Source: Novosphingobium sp. PC22D (GTDB lineage: Bacteria; Pseudomonadota; Alphaproteobacteria; Sphingomonadales; Sphingomonadaceae). From it: a stretch of 64,000 bases of DNA. The stretch spans positions 79,815-143,814 of the forward strand of contig NZ_MWMO01000013.1 of the NCBI RefSeq assembly GCF_002556635.1. Direction: 5' to 3'. This document shows, one piece after another, positions 44,089-52,518 of the stretch. The position numbers and the translations under genes were made by a program. The notes beneath the pieces are model-generated. The model was given only the letters and a program-made list of their open reading frames with translations, ran no database searches and had not been told where the DNA came from. Each line of letters opens with the position of its first letter. Within the stretch, counting starts at the first letter, position 1.

Positions 44089-44961
44089 TTACTTATGATA
44101 TAGTCGCAGGAGCGGAGAGCGGGGCGCGGCGAGTGGCGCGCGGTTCTCGGCGTCCCGGCCCGGAGCGTAGCGGGCGAGGAAGGCGAGCGTGACCTGCGAG
44201 ACGAGCGCGAGCTGCGCGTGCTGGTCGGGGCCGGTCTTCGCCGGATCGCACACGAGACCGCCGAAATAGTGATCGACCCCTTCGAGCAGCAGCGCATGGC
44301 GGTCGCCGCTCGGCAGCGCCTCGGCAAACGCGGTGAGATGTTCGCGCCAGCTTTCCGGATCGTCGCGGCCCGGCAAGACGTCGCGCGTGCCGGTCTGCAC
44401 GAGCGCCGGACGCGCGAGGTGAGAGAAGGCTTCCTTGCTGACGAGGCCCTTGAGAGGGCCGGGCGGTGACAGCGCGATGACCGCGCGCGCTCGCGGATCG
44501 GCGAGCGGCCCGGTGATGCCTTCGGGTGTCTCGGCGGTCACGCCGCCGGCGACCAGCGCCATCAGCCCGCCGAAGCTGTGCCCGGCGCAGACATAGTCGG
44601 CGCCGATCGCCCGCGAGACCGCGCGCATGTCCTCGACGCGGGTTTTCCAGACGGGAAGCCCCTCCGGCTTGTCCATGAGCGGGTGTTGGAGCGAATCGGT
44701 GTGCAGCGGGGCATGAACCTCGAAGCCGGCCCCGGCCCAGGCGGCGATCCAGTCCGGATAGAATTCGGGCGCCGAGCGGAAGCCGTGCGAAAAGAGGATG
44801 TACCCTTGGCGCTCCCCAGAAGCGTTCCACACGGTCACGGTGATCCGCCTGCCGCCGGGAGCCGTGATGACCCGCTTGCGCGAGGCCGCCAGGGCCGGGC
44901 GCGAGAGGGAGAGAAGCGGCAGTCCGGCCAGGAGGCCGAGAAGTTCCCGCCGGCTGGTCAT
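44089..44961 (-). CDS. exported alpha/beta hydrolase with Tat-type signal
   Basis: A 290-residue serine hydrolase. The N-terminus MTSRRELLGLLAGLPLLSLSRPALAAS has a twin-arginine motif followed by a hydrophobic stretch and an Ala-x-Ala cleavage site, so export by Tat is likely. The nucleophile elbow is normal: AGHSFGG. SHGFRS (oxyanion) and GVDHYFGG (catalytic His) are also present; the layout resembles plasma platelet-activating-factor acetylhydrolase or dienelactone-hydrolase-like enzymes. It overlaps the preceding hydrolase gene by 4 bp (ATGA). Confidence 0.82.
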   Translation of the reverse strand: MTSRRELLGLLAGLPLLSLSRPALAASRKRVITAPGGRRITVTVWNASGERQGYILFSHGFRSAPEFYPDWIAAWAGAGFEVHAPLHTDSLQHPLMDKPEGLPVWKTRVEDMRAVSRAIGADYVCAGHSFGGLMALVAGGVTAETPEGITGPLADPRARAVIALSPPGPLKGLVSKEAFSHLARPALVQTGTRDVLPGRDDPESWREHLTAFAEALPSGDRHALLLEGVDHYFGGLVCDPAKTGPDQHAQLALVSQVTLAFLARYAPGRDAENRAPLAAPRSPLLRLYHK

Positions 44962-45989
44962 GCGGCGCCGTCGGCCGGATCGGGCTGTGCTGCCGAGTCT
45001 GCCTGCGCCGCGGACGTGCCCTCGAGATCGACCGACTTGAGGAAGCCGCGGATGTCGTCGGCAAAGCGATCGGGGATCTCCCACATCGGCCAGTGCCCGA
45101 CGTGCGGGTATTCGATCACTTTCACGTCGGTGTTGGTGAAGCGGCGGACGGAGGCTTCGGGGCCTTGCGAGATGATCGTGTCTTCCCAGCACCACTGCAG
45201 CAGGACCGGTGCGGTGACCTTCCCGGCGACCGCGCCGACGTCGGTCGTCTTGAACAGGCGGGCATTGTCGGCGATGTACGACTTCTGGTTCTCGATGGCC
45301 TTGGGCAGATTGCTCATGTCGTACATCATCCGGACCAGGTAGTCGGGCGGCGTCCAGCCTTTGTGGCCGGTATCCTCGAAGACCCAGCGATAGAAGATGC
45401 GCGGATGATATTCGGGCATGACCGCTTCGTGGAAGCTCGCGGCCGCGCGGATTTTCCAGTCGACCTTGCGGGTCTGGCTGGGGCGTTCGAGCGGGATGAT
45501 CGAGAAGGCCATCGCCGCGACGCGTCCGGGTTCCATCGCATTGAGCGTCAGCGCGACGTTGGAGCCGTTCGAGGTCGCCACCGTCGCGAAGCGCTTGTAG
45601 CCGAGCTCGTCGAGCAGGCGTCCGGCGAGGCGCGCGGCTTCGGGCGTGGTGTAGCCCCTGGGGTTGGGGCCGCTGAGGCCGTAGGGCGGCCAGTCAAGGC
45701 GGACGACGGTGAAATCGTCCTTGAGCCGTTCGGCGAGCGGGTCCCACTCGTGCAGATTGACGCCGGTTCCGTGGAACATGACGACCGGAAAGCCCTTGCC
45801 CTCCACCCGCACGTGGATCGGCACGCCGTCGACGGTAACCAGGCGCGAGGGCGGCTGGGCATAGCGCTCGACCATGGCCTCGCGGTCGCTGGCGAACCAG
45901 CCGGCCTTGGCGGGAATGAACCAGCCGAGGAATATCAGTCCGCAGATGAGCAGGACGATGCCCACGACGCGCACGATTCGTTTGGTCAT
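44958..45989 (-). CDS. membrane-anchored alpha/beta hydrolase
   Basis: A 343-residue hydrolase with an N-terminal transmembrane segment (VVGIVLLICGLIFLGWFI) that would anchor it in the inner membrane with the catalytic domain outside. The fold landmarks are FHGTGVNLHEWDP, LDWPPYGLSGP and HVGHWPMWEIPD; the elbow is VATSNGS, with Ala instead of the first Gly but Ser kept. The ATG at 45989 has AAAGG upstream; a longer frame from 46040 is possible. It is downstream of the amber-interrupted hydrolase and coupled to the Tat-exported one, so three exported-type hydrolases lie in a row. Confidence 0.82.
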   Translation of the reverse strand: MTKRIVRVVGIVLLICGLIFLGWFIPAKAGWFASDREAMVERYAQPPSRLVTVDGVPIHVRVEGKGFPVVMFHGTGVNLHEWDPLAERLKDDFTVVRLDWPPYGLSGPNPRGYTTPEAARLAGRLLDELGYKRFATVATSNGSNVALTLNAMEPGRVAAMAFSIIPLERPSQTRKVDWKIRAAASFHEAVMPEYHPRIFYRWVFEDTGHKGWTPPDYLVRMMYDMSNLPKAIENQKSYIADNARLFKTTDVGAVAGKVTAPVLLQWCWEDTIISQGPEASVRRFTNTDVKVIEYPHVGHWPMWEIPDRFADDIRGFLKSVDLEGTSAAQADSAAQPDPADGAA

Positions 45990-46055
45990 GACTTTGCCTT
46001 TCGAGATGACGGCTTCGGCAAGGACGTTACGCACCGGCACGGGCGCGAGCGGCGA

Positions 46056-47045
46056 TCAGCGGTCGCGGCGGATATAGGCGTCGATCAGGTCGGCGACGGC
46101 CTCGGGCGATTCCATCGGGGGATAATGGCCGACGGTCTCCAGCGCGACGAACGACCGGCTCTTCGCGTTGCTGAGATAGCTCTCGAGCGCGCGGCCTTCC
46201 TCGTCGGGGCGCAGCACGTAGTCGCGCATGCCCCATATGAGCAGGACCGGCGCCGTGACGGCCTTGAGATGCGCCATGGTGACGTCCTAGTTGGCCGTCA
46301 GCGCGTGGAGCCCGCGGGGATTGGGCTCATTCACCCGCAGGTTGGTCTCGTAATAATATTCGACCAGATCGGGATCGAGGCGGTCCTTCTCGCCGTAGAG
46401 CCCGCCGAGATAGTTCGACCAGAAATCCATGCCCTCAATCCCGGTCTGCTTGAAGCGCGCGATGGCGGCGGCGAGCGCGGGCGGCGTTTCGACCTTGAGC
46501 GTCGGCACCGGATTCGACGGGGTGTTCGCGAGGATCAGGTTCTCGACGCGATCGGGATAGCCCGCGGCGAAATAGTAGGAGAGCGTGCCGCCGCTCGACA
46601 TGCCCGCGACGTTCGCCTTGTCGATCCCGAGCGCGTCGAGAAAGCCGGCGACGAGGTTCTCGGGCGATCCGACCGCCGCGACCGCCTCGTCGCTGAGCGG
46701 GCCGGAAAGACCCGTCGGCGGCATGTCGAAACGGACCACGCGGTAGCGATCCTTGAGGCGCGCGGCGACTCCGTCCCAGGCCCTGATCGTGCTGCGCGAT
46801 CCGTGCAGCAGCAGCAGAACCGGCCCTTCGCCCTCGTCGCGGTAGCGCAGTTCGACACCCTTGACGGTAACGTACTTGTCCTCCGGCGAGCCGAAGCGCT
46901 CGCGCAGTTCGGCGAGCGAGAGGCGCCTGGGAACGGGCGCGGCGTCGGGAGGCCGCGCGGCGACCGGCGCGGGCCCGGCGGCGATGAGGGGAGAGCCGAG
47001 CGAAAGGCTCAACACGGCTGCCGCGAGCCCGGCGGCGATCCGCAT
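46056..47045 (-). pseudogene. exported alpha/beta hydrolase interrupted by an in-frame TAG
   Basis: One continuous frame of 330 codons, from a signal peptide (MRIAAGLAAAVLSLSLGSPLIAAG) to the final IDAYIRRDR, broken only by a TAG at 46287-46289. Upstream lie the oxyanion loop LLHGSRSTIRAWD and a normal elbow AGMSSGGTL; downstream, in the same frame, lie the acid strand APVLLIWGMRDYVL and the catalytic His in VGHYPPME. The codon lies between NPRGLHALTAN and DVTMAHLKAVTAP, in a normally continuous part of the fold. It may be a recent nonsense mutation, a sequencing error, or a suppressed amber codon. The start overlaps the methyltransferase-like stop. Confidence 0.8.
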
Positions 47046-48196
47046 CAGGCGATGCCCGAAGCGACGAACCAGGACCGGTAGACGCCTTCGCTTTCGGGCC
47101 CGAACCGGAACGGACCCTGACGCGCGGCGGGGCTCGTCGCCTGATAGCCGATCATGACGTCCTCGAACCCGGCGGCGGCGAGCAGGCCGGAATAGTCCGC
47201 CGTGAGTGCGCCGCGCCAGTTCGGCTCGTTGTTGTACTGCGCTTCCAGTTCGCCCGAGAGTTCGACCCAGGGATCGGAATTGTCGTGCAGCAGCGGCACT
47301 TCGAGATGGACGACCTTGCCGCCCGGCCTGAGCAGCCGCTTGCACTCGGCGAGGATGTTCATCACCGCCGCCTGCGAAGCCTCGTGGAACAGCACGCAGC
47401 TATAAACGAGGTCGAACGACTGGTCGGGAAAGTCGGTGTGTTCCGCGCTCTGCTGCGAGAAGTGGACCGCCGCGCCCAGATGCTCGGCGCGAGCGTGGGC
47501 ATAGCGCAGGATCGAGGCGCCGACATCGACGCCGTGGACTTCCGCCTCGGGAAAGCACGTGGCGGCGGGCACGGTGCTCGTGCCGATTCCGCAGCCCAGG
47601 TCGAGGATCTTCGCGGGCGCCATATCCGGCCAGCGCGTCAGCGCGTGGGCCATCGCGGTCTGCCCGCGCAGGTCGTTGAGCATGCCGCCGTTGCGGCCGA
47701 GCATGAACACCGCGCCGCCCCGATCCATCACCGCGCCCTGCATGATCGAACCGTCGTCGTGCGCATTGCCGCCGGGCATCAGATGGATGTCGCCGTCCTT
47801 GATGTACTGCGGCACGGCGAAGTCGGGATCTGTCCGGACCGAGCCGCGCGGATTGTCGATCCGCGCGAGCTTTTCGAGTTCGTCGGCCTGCCGTTCGACG
47901 CTCGTGCCGATCGTCGACCAGAGCTGGCGCTGGCTTTCGCGCTTCATCGCGAGCCAGGTGCGGAAGCTTTCGTGACCTTCCATCCGTTCGCGCAGCGCGC
48001 CGACCTTGCTGTTCGCGGCTTCGGGAGGCAGCGACTGCTCCTCCTGCTTGGCGATGTCGGCTTGTATCGGCTCGAGCTCGCCGTGGACGAAGACCTTGAA
48101 GTCACGCACGAAGAGCTGCTCCACGAGTTCGTCGTGGTTGGGTACGGCGATCATCGGGTGATCGAGCGCGGCGCGCTGTTCGGTGATTCCGGTCAT
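47045..48196 (-). CDS. class I SAM-methyltransferase-like protein with a long N-terminal domain, module B
   Basis: A 383-residue protein with a helical N-terminal domain and DIHLMPGGNA signature near residue 137, then a Rossmann domain: motif I ILDLGCGIGTST at 196-207, GVDVGASILRYAHARAEHLG and SFDLVYSCVLFHEA. Unlike modules A and C its motif I is the standard GCGIG. It is the most diverged of the three copies; there is no FAD oxidase in this module, and the hydrolases follow instead. It overlaps the small-protein gene by 4 bp (ATGA). Confidence 0.75.
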   Translation of the reverse strand: MTGITEQRAALDHPMIAVPNHDELVEQLFVRDFKVFVHGELEPIQADIAKQEEQSLPPEAANSKVGALRERMEGHESFRTWLAMKRESQRQLWSTIGTSVERQADELEKLARIDNPRGSVRTDPDFAVPQYIKDGDIHLMPGGNAHDDGSIMQGAVMDRGGAVFMLGRNGGMLNDLRGQTAMAHALTRWPDMAPAKILDLGCGIGTSTVPAATCFPEAEVHGVDVGASILRYAHARAEHLGAAVHFSQQSAEHTDFPDQSFDLVYSCVLFHEASQAAVMNILAECKRLLRPGGKVVHLEVPLLHDNSDPWVELSGELEAQYNNEPNWRGALTADYSGLLAAAGFEDVMIGYQATSPAARQGPFRFGPESEGVYRSWFVASGIA

Positions 48197-48519
48197 TGGC
48201 TTTGCTCCTGTTCGGTGGTCGCGTGCAATTCGGCCTCGGCCGCCTCGCGCAGCGGCCGGAAGACCTTCTCCATGGTCGAGCGCCGCAGCGTCTCGCGCTC
48301 CGCCTGGGCCGGCGCGTCGGGCTCGTAGCCGTCGACCGCGCCGGGGAGCAGCGAACCGCCGGCGACAAGCAACCGCTCGCAGGCGTCGAGCCGGGCGCGC
48401 AGCACGGTCACTTCCGACGCGAGCCCGACGATCATGCCGAGCACCTGCTCATCGAACGGGCGATTGCCGGCGATGGCATCAAGCCGGTTGGGGGCCTTGG
48501 GAAGCGGTGTGCGGGTCAT
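48193..48519 (-). CDS. small helical/coiled-coil protein, module B
   Basis: A 108-residue protein with the same design as those at 25491 and 61944: FDEQVLGMIVGLASEVTVLRARLDACERLLVAGG (helix), then a charged C-terminal helix with ERETLRRSTMEKVFRPLREAAEAE. Unknown family. It is translationally coupled to the methyltransferase-like gene. The ATG at 48519 gives a length like its paralogues; the frame continues open upstream to 48726 but that extension is arginine-rich and not conserved. Confidence 0.68.
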   Translation of the reverse strand: MTRTPLPKAPNRLDAIAGNRPFDEQVLGMIVGLASEVTVLRARLDACERLLVAGGSLLPGAVDGYEPDAPAQAERETLRRSTMEKVFRPLREAAEAELHATTEQEQSQ

Positions 48520-48719
48520 GGGCTGGGCTGGCTCCTGCGTGAATCTGTGGTGTCGCGGGCGCAGACGAGGAGATCCGGCGCGACCGAATTGTTGCCGAGC
48601 ATAAGTCCGACCGCGACAACGATGCCATCGCCCGGCTCGCCGGGAAGACCGTCCGGCCGGATTGATCGAACTGCGATCACTCGTCATTCGCCGTGCCTGG
48701 AGCTGCCGCGCCGACCCGT

Positions 48720-48739
48720 TTGTCATATGTATATATCAA
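48720..48739 (-). promoter_or_regulatory. 20-bp inverted-repeat operator, copy 3
   Basis: Read on the minus strand: TTGATATA, TACA, TATGACAA. It has the invariant TTGATAT, central TA and final CAA of copies 1 and 2. It points towards the module B operon whose first gene starts at 48519, about 200 bp away. Confidence 0.6.
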
Positions 48740-48885
48740 AAATGCCGGAAATTGTCCAGCGGCCATGCGGACACCACGGCTCAGGCTGCGGGGTCGCTGA
48801 GTGTCCTGCAGGGGAGGACGAATCTCCGCCAGACGATCATGGTCGGTTTGTTCGGCGGCCCGGACGAGATTCCCGCTTCAATTAA

Positions 48886-48905
48886 TTGGTATAAGTGCAT
48901 ATCAA
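48886..48905 (-). promoter_or_regulatory. 20-bp inverted-repeat operator, copy 4
   Basis: Minus-strand reading TTGATATG, CACT, TATACCAA; the most symmetrical copy near its ends (TTGGTATA against TTGATATG). It lies 166 bp from copy 3, on the side of the plus-strand operon starting at 49304. Two copies between divergent operons suggest one regulator acting on both. Confidence 0.6.
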
Positions 48906-49303
48906 AATGAAATGCGAAGCGATCACCTCCTAGTCCGGCGTGCGGCGCCCCTGCCATGGCCAGGCGGCGCGGCCCCGGCGGACGAGCGGGCGAGGGCGAA
49001 CGATGCGGCTCGCGTGCGGCGCGATCAAGGCTCCGCCGCTGAGGCTCTCGCGGCGGCGGCCCATGGGGCTCGGCGGGCGGTTCGGTCGCGTTTCGATATC
49101 GTCGCGCTCGGCGAAATGGCCGCCAAGCGACTTCCGGCGAGGATTGGCCTTGCTGAATGGGTCGCGCGGACCGAAGCGGGAGGCCACCAGATCGTCGCGG
49201 CCGGTCCATGCGCTTTCGCGCTCAAGCCGGGCCGGTCGGACGGCGTCGCGATCGGGCGGGGGCAGGTGTTCCGGCGCCGACCCGGCCCCGCAACGGAGAG
49301 CGC

Positions 49304-50149
49304 ATGACTTCGTCGATCACGAAACGCTATGTTCCGGGCCGCTACGGGCAGTTGCACTTGCGCGAGAGCGGAGCGCAGAGCGCGCACCGGCCGGTCCTGC
49401 TGCTTCACCAGAATCCCTCCTCGTCGTTCGAGTACGAACCGCTGATCGCGGCGCTGGCGAGCGACCGCAGGGTGATCGCCTTCGACACGCCGGGCTATGG
49501 CATGTCCGACGCGCCGCCCGAGCCGCTGTCGATGGCCGGCTATGCGCAGGCCATGGCCGAAAGCCTCGATGCCGCCGGGCTCGGAGCCGAGCAGGGCTTC
49601 GACGTCTACGGTTTTCATACGGGATCGCTGCTTGCCGTGGAAATGGCTCTGGCGCGACCCGACGCAGTGCGCCAGGTCGCGGTTACCGGCCTGCCGATGC
49701 GCTCGCCCGAGGAACGTGCCGAGCGCCTGGCCAAGGCCAGGCAGGTCCCGGTGATCGACGAGGATGGCGCTTTCGCGATCGGCATGGCGCGCCAGCTCTG
49801 GGATTATGTCGTGGCCAATCGGACCCCCGGCATCCCGATCGCGCACCAGGCGGCGCTGTGGATCGACAAGCTGCGCGCCTTCGATCGCGCGTCCTGGGCC
49901 TATGTCGGGGTCTGGAGTTACGACTACGAGCGGCTTCGCCGGGTCACGCAGCCGGTGCTGCTGATCCAGCCCGACGAGCCGCTGATCGAGGCCTCGATCG
50001 CGGCGGTCCGCCTCGTTCCCGACCATACCATTGCCCAATTTCCCCAGTTTCATCGCGACGTTCTCGATCTGCCGGAGGCGGTCGCCGCATTCGCGACGGC
50101 GATGCGCGACTTCTTCGGGACGCCATTCGACAAGGAGACAAGCCAATGA
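49304..50149 (+). CDS. alpha/beta-hydrolase fold protein with His at the nucleophile position (GFHTG)
   Basis: A 281-residue alpha/beta-hydrolase fold protein: oxyanion loop LLHQNPSSSFEYEP, DTPGYGMSDAP turn, elbow G-F-H-T-G at residues 103-107 with His105 as the replaced nucleophile, a possible acid in QPDEPLIEA and a His in FPQFHRDVLDLPEA. It is closest in layout to the proteins at 9820 and 24637. First gene of a long co-directional series; GGAG lies six bases before the ATG, and its stop overlaps the kinase-like gene (ATGA). Confidence 0.8.
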   Translation: MTSSITKRYVPGRYGQLHLRESGAQSAHRPVLLLHQNPSSSFEYEPLIAALASDRRVIAFDTPGYGMSDAPPEPLSMAGYAQAMAESLDAAGLGAEQGFDVYGFHTGSLLAVEMALARPDAVRQVAVTGLPMRSPEERAERLAKARQVPVIDEDGAFAIGMARQLWDYVVANRTPGIPIAHQAALWIDKLRAFDRASWAYVGVWSYDYERLRRVTQPVLLIQPDEPLIEASIAAVRLVPDHTIAQFPQFHRDVLDLPEAVAAFATAMRDFFGTPFDKETSQ

Positions 50150-51168
50150 CTCTCGCCACCGTCAGCAACACGACCGAGGGGACCGACGATCTCGTTGTCG
50201 CGCGGATCACGCATTCGGTCGTCGATCCCGAATTCATCAACGAGGAAGTCACCCGCCGCTACGATCTCAAGGGGCCCTTCGAGACCTTCCTGCTTTATCG
50301 CGGCATGAACGACGTCTACCTCGTTCAGGGCGCGGAGGACCGCTATGCCCTGCGGGTCTGGCGCAAGACCTACCGCGACGTCGACGAGGTGCGCGAGGAA
50401 CTCGATTTCCTCGAATTCCTCAAGCAGCACGATTTCCCGGCCTCGACCGCGTTCCGCACGCGCGACGGCGAACTCTACTTCAAGATCATGACCCCCGAAG
50501 GCGTGCGCGCCGTCGCGCTCTATAGCTGGGCGCCGGGCCGCAAGTTCGGTGATTGCCTCAGTGAGGAAACCGCCGAACGGATCGGCGCCGCCTTCGCGCG
50601 GATGCATCTGCTCGGCCAGGAGTTTCACGGCGACAAGCCCTACGGCGTGGAGAACGCCCTGCGTTTTCAGGTGACGGTGCCCGCCCTGCTCGACTTCGTG
50701 TACGACCGTCCCGACGACCTGCGCGACTACGCGGTCATCGCCGAAAAGCTGGGCGAGCGGCTGACGCAGCTCCAGTCGGAAGACGTGCCGATGGGCATCT
50801 GCCACTGCGACTTCCACCCCAGCAATGTCCATGTGGCCGAGGACGGCACGATCACGCTGCTCGACTTCGACGGCACCGGCGAGGACTTCCTGATGCAGGA
50901 CGTCAAGAACTTCGTGTGGGGTAACTTGTTCTATGGCTTCCCCGACAGTATCGGCGATGCCTTCGAGCGCGGCTACGAGAGCGTGCGGCCCTTCACCGAG
51001 GCGGAGAAGGCGAACGGCGAGCTGTTCCTGATGGCCAAGGCGTTCCGCCTCGTGTCGGGCATGGCCAAGGCCTCCAGCGCGGTCGGCCGCGGCACGCTGC
51101 GGTTCCGCAACCTCGACTGGCTCGGCGACTACATCAAAACGCGCGCCCGCGACCTGGGCATGATCTGA
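50146..51168 (+). CDS. aminoglycoside/homoserine-kinase-like phosphotransferase (APH fold)
   Basis: A 340-residue protein kinase-like fold enzyme of the APH/SrkA/homoserine kinase II group. The catalytic loop reads CHCDFHPSNVHV and the metal-binding motif LLDFDGTGEDF. It would transfer phosphate from ATP to a hydroxyl or amine of a small molecule. Resistance to an aminoglycoside is possible but the catabolic operon context, coupled by overlap to the GFHTG protein and followed three bases later by a transporter, favours phosphorylation of a pathway compound or of an amino alcohol. Confidence 0.78.
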   Translation: MTLATVSNTTEGTDDLVVARITHSVVDPEFINEEVTRRYDLKGPFETFLLYRGMNDVYLVQGAEDRYALRVWRKTYRDVDEVREELDFLEFLKQHDFPASTAFRTRDGELYFKIMTPEGVRAVALYSWAPGRKFGDCLSEETAERIGAAFARMHLLGQEFHGDKPYGVENALRFQVTVPALLDFVYDRPDDLRDYAVIAEKLGERLTQLQSEDVPMGICHCDFHPSNVHVAEDGTITLLDFDGTGEDFLMQDVKNFVWGNLFYGFPDSIGDAFERGYESVRPFTEAEKANGELFLMAKAFRLVSGMAKASSAVGRGTLRFRNLDWLGDYIKTRARDLGMI

Positions 51169-51171
51169 GCG

Positions 51172-52518
51172 ATGGCGCTCGCGGCACAAGCCGACCGGGT
51201 CGGTGCCTGGCCGCCGCGCTGGCAGGCGTGGTCGATGGTCGGCCTGCTGTTTCTCGCCTCGATCGTGTCGGTCATCGACCGCATGATCCTGAGCATCGTC
51301 ACCGACCCGGTGAAGGCCGATCTTGGCATCAGCGATGTCCAGATCGGACTGCTGCAGGGCATCGCCTTCGGCCTGTTCTACGCGACGATGGGGGTCTGGC
51401 TTGGCCTCGTCGCGGACCGCACCAACCGTCGCAATCTCGTCGTCGCGGGCATCCTCGTGTGGAGCGTGGCGACGATCGGCGGCGGTCTGTCGCAGGGCTT
51501 CGGGCTGTTTTTCGCCTCGCGGATGCTCGTCGGTCTCGGCGAAGCGGCGCTGGCGCCGGCCGCGATTTCGCTCATCGCCGATCTGTTCGAGCCCGGCAGG
51601 CGCGGGAGGCCCATCGGCATCTATCTGATGGGCCAGGCGGTCGCGAATGGCGTGTCCCTCGCGATCGCGGGCGGACTGCTGACCGCCGCCGGAAACGGCG
51701 CCTTCGTCGGGGTGCCGCTGCTCGCGGACCTCGAGCCCTGGCGTATCCTGTTCGTCGTGTGCGGCCTTGGCGGATCGCTGACCGGCTTCGCCTTCCTGCT
51801 GCTGCGCGAGCCGCGGCGGCGCGATGTCGTCGAGCAGCCGGGCTTCGTCGACCAGGCTCGCCACTCGCTCGGCTATCTCGGCGCCAACTGGCGGCGCTAT
51901 GCCGGCCTCTACCTAGCTTTCTCGGTGTTCTTCCTGGGCGCCTACGGAGCCGGGATCTGGCAAGTCGTCATGGTCTCGCGCCAGTTCGACATGGCACCGG
52001 CCGACGTCTCGCTGATCTTCGGGCCGATCGCGATCGCCTTCGGCCTTGCCGGGCCGCTCGTTGGCGGCGCGCTGGTCGACAAGGTGGTCAAGCGGTCGGG
52101 CCTGCAAGGCCTGTTGCGCCTGCTGTCGTTCGCGCCGCTGCTCGCGCTGCCATCGGCCACCGCGGTGCTTTCGCCCAATGCCTATGTCGCGATCTTCCTC
52201 GCGGCGACCCAGGCGGGATGCGCCGCGATCGTCGGCAGCGCCACGCTCGCCTACCTGCAATCGGCGGTTCCGCCCGAGATGCGGGGGTTCTCGGTTTCGC
52301 TGACGGGGCTCGTCAACACGCTGATCGGTCACGCGCTCGGCCCCATGCTGGTGGCGGTCATCACCGAGAAGGTGCTTCGTAACCATGCGATGGTCGGCTG
52401 GGGCATCTTCTGGACCGCAATCCCGGCCTTCTGCCTTTCCGCTGCGCTCTATGCCTGGACCGCGCGCGCCAATCTCGCCGCCGGATCGAAACCGGCAAAG
52501 GAATTCGCCCATGGCTGA
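51172..52518 (+). CDS. MFS transporter (spinster / hexuronate-permease-like)
   Basis: A 448-residue MFS transporter with about twelve membrane segments. The N-terminal SVIDRMILSIVTDPVKADLGISDVQIGLLQGIAFGLFYATMGVWLGLVADR is typical of the spinster-like subgroup common in sphingomonads; the R-motif continues as TNRRNLVVAGI. It starts three bases after the kinase-like gene and overlaps the peptidase gene by 8 bp, so it belongs to the operon and probably imports the substrate handled there. Confidence 0.85.
   Translation: MALAAQADRVGAWPPRWQAWSMVGLLFLASIVSVIDRMILSIVTDPVKADLGISDVQIGLLQGIAFGLFYATMGVWLGLVADRTNRRNLVVAGILVWSVATIGGGLSQGFGLFFASRMLVGLGEAALAPAAISLIADLFEPGRRGRPIGIYLMGQAVANGVSLAIAGGLLTAAGNGAFVGVPLLADLEPWRILFVVCGLGGSLTGFAFLLLREPRRRDVVEQPGFVDQARHSLGYLGANWRRYAGLYLAFSVFFLGAYGAGIWQVVMVSRQFDMAPADVSLIFGPIAIAFGLAGPLVGGALVDKVVKRSGLQGLLRLLSFAPLLALPSATAVLSPNAYVAIFLAATQAGCAAIVGSATLAYLQSAVPPEMRGFSVSLTGLVNTLIGHALGPMLVAVITEKVLRNHAMVGWGIFWTAIPAFCLSAALYAWTARANLAAGSKPAKEFAHG

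Larger units (their letters stand above)
48520..49303. promoter_or_regulatory. 784-bp divergent intergenic region with operator copies 3 and 4
   Basis: The longest gene-poor stretch in the window, between two divergent operons. It carries operator copies 3 and 4 (48720 and 48886). An open frame 48912-49307 (131 codons) begins seven bases after copy 4 and overlaps the next gene by ATGA, but its translation looks like GC-rich noise, so I do not call it a gene. Nothing else recognised. Confidence 0.55.

Noticed and set aside
48912..49307. 131-codon open frame that starts just after operator copy 4 and overlaps the next gene by ATGA
   Set aside because: The placement is tempting, but the translation (many Arg, Ala, Gly; no domain) looks like non-coding GC-rich DNA and there is no convincing ribosome site. 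Ribosome profiling would decide.
50146..51168. Calling the APH-fold protein an antibiotic resistance gene
   Set aside because: The fold is shared with homoserine, choline and thiamine kinases, and the operon is catabolic.
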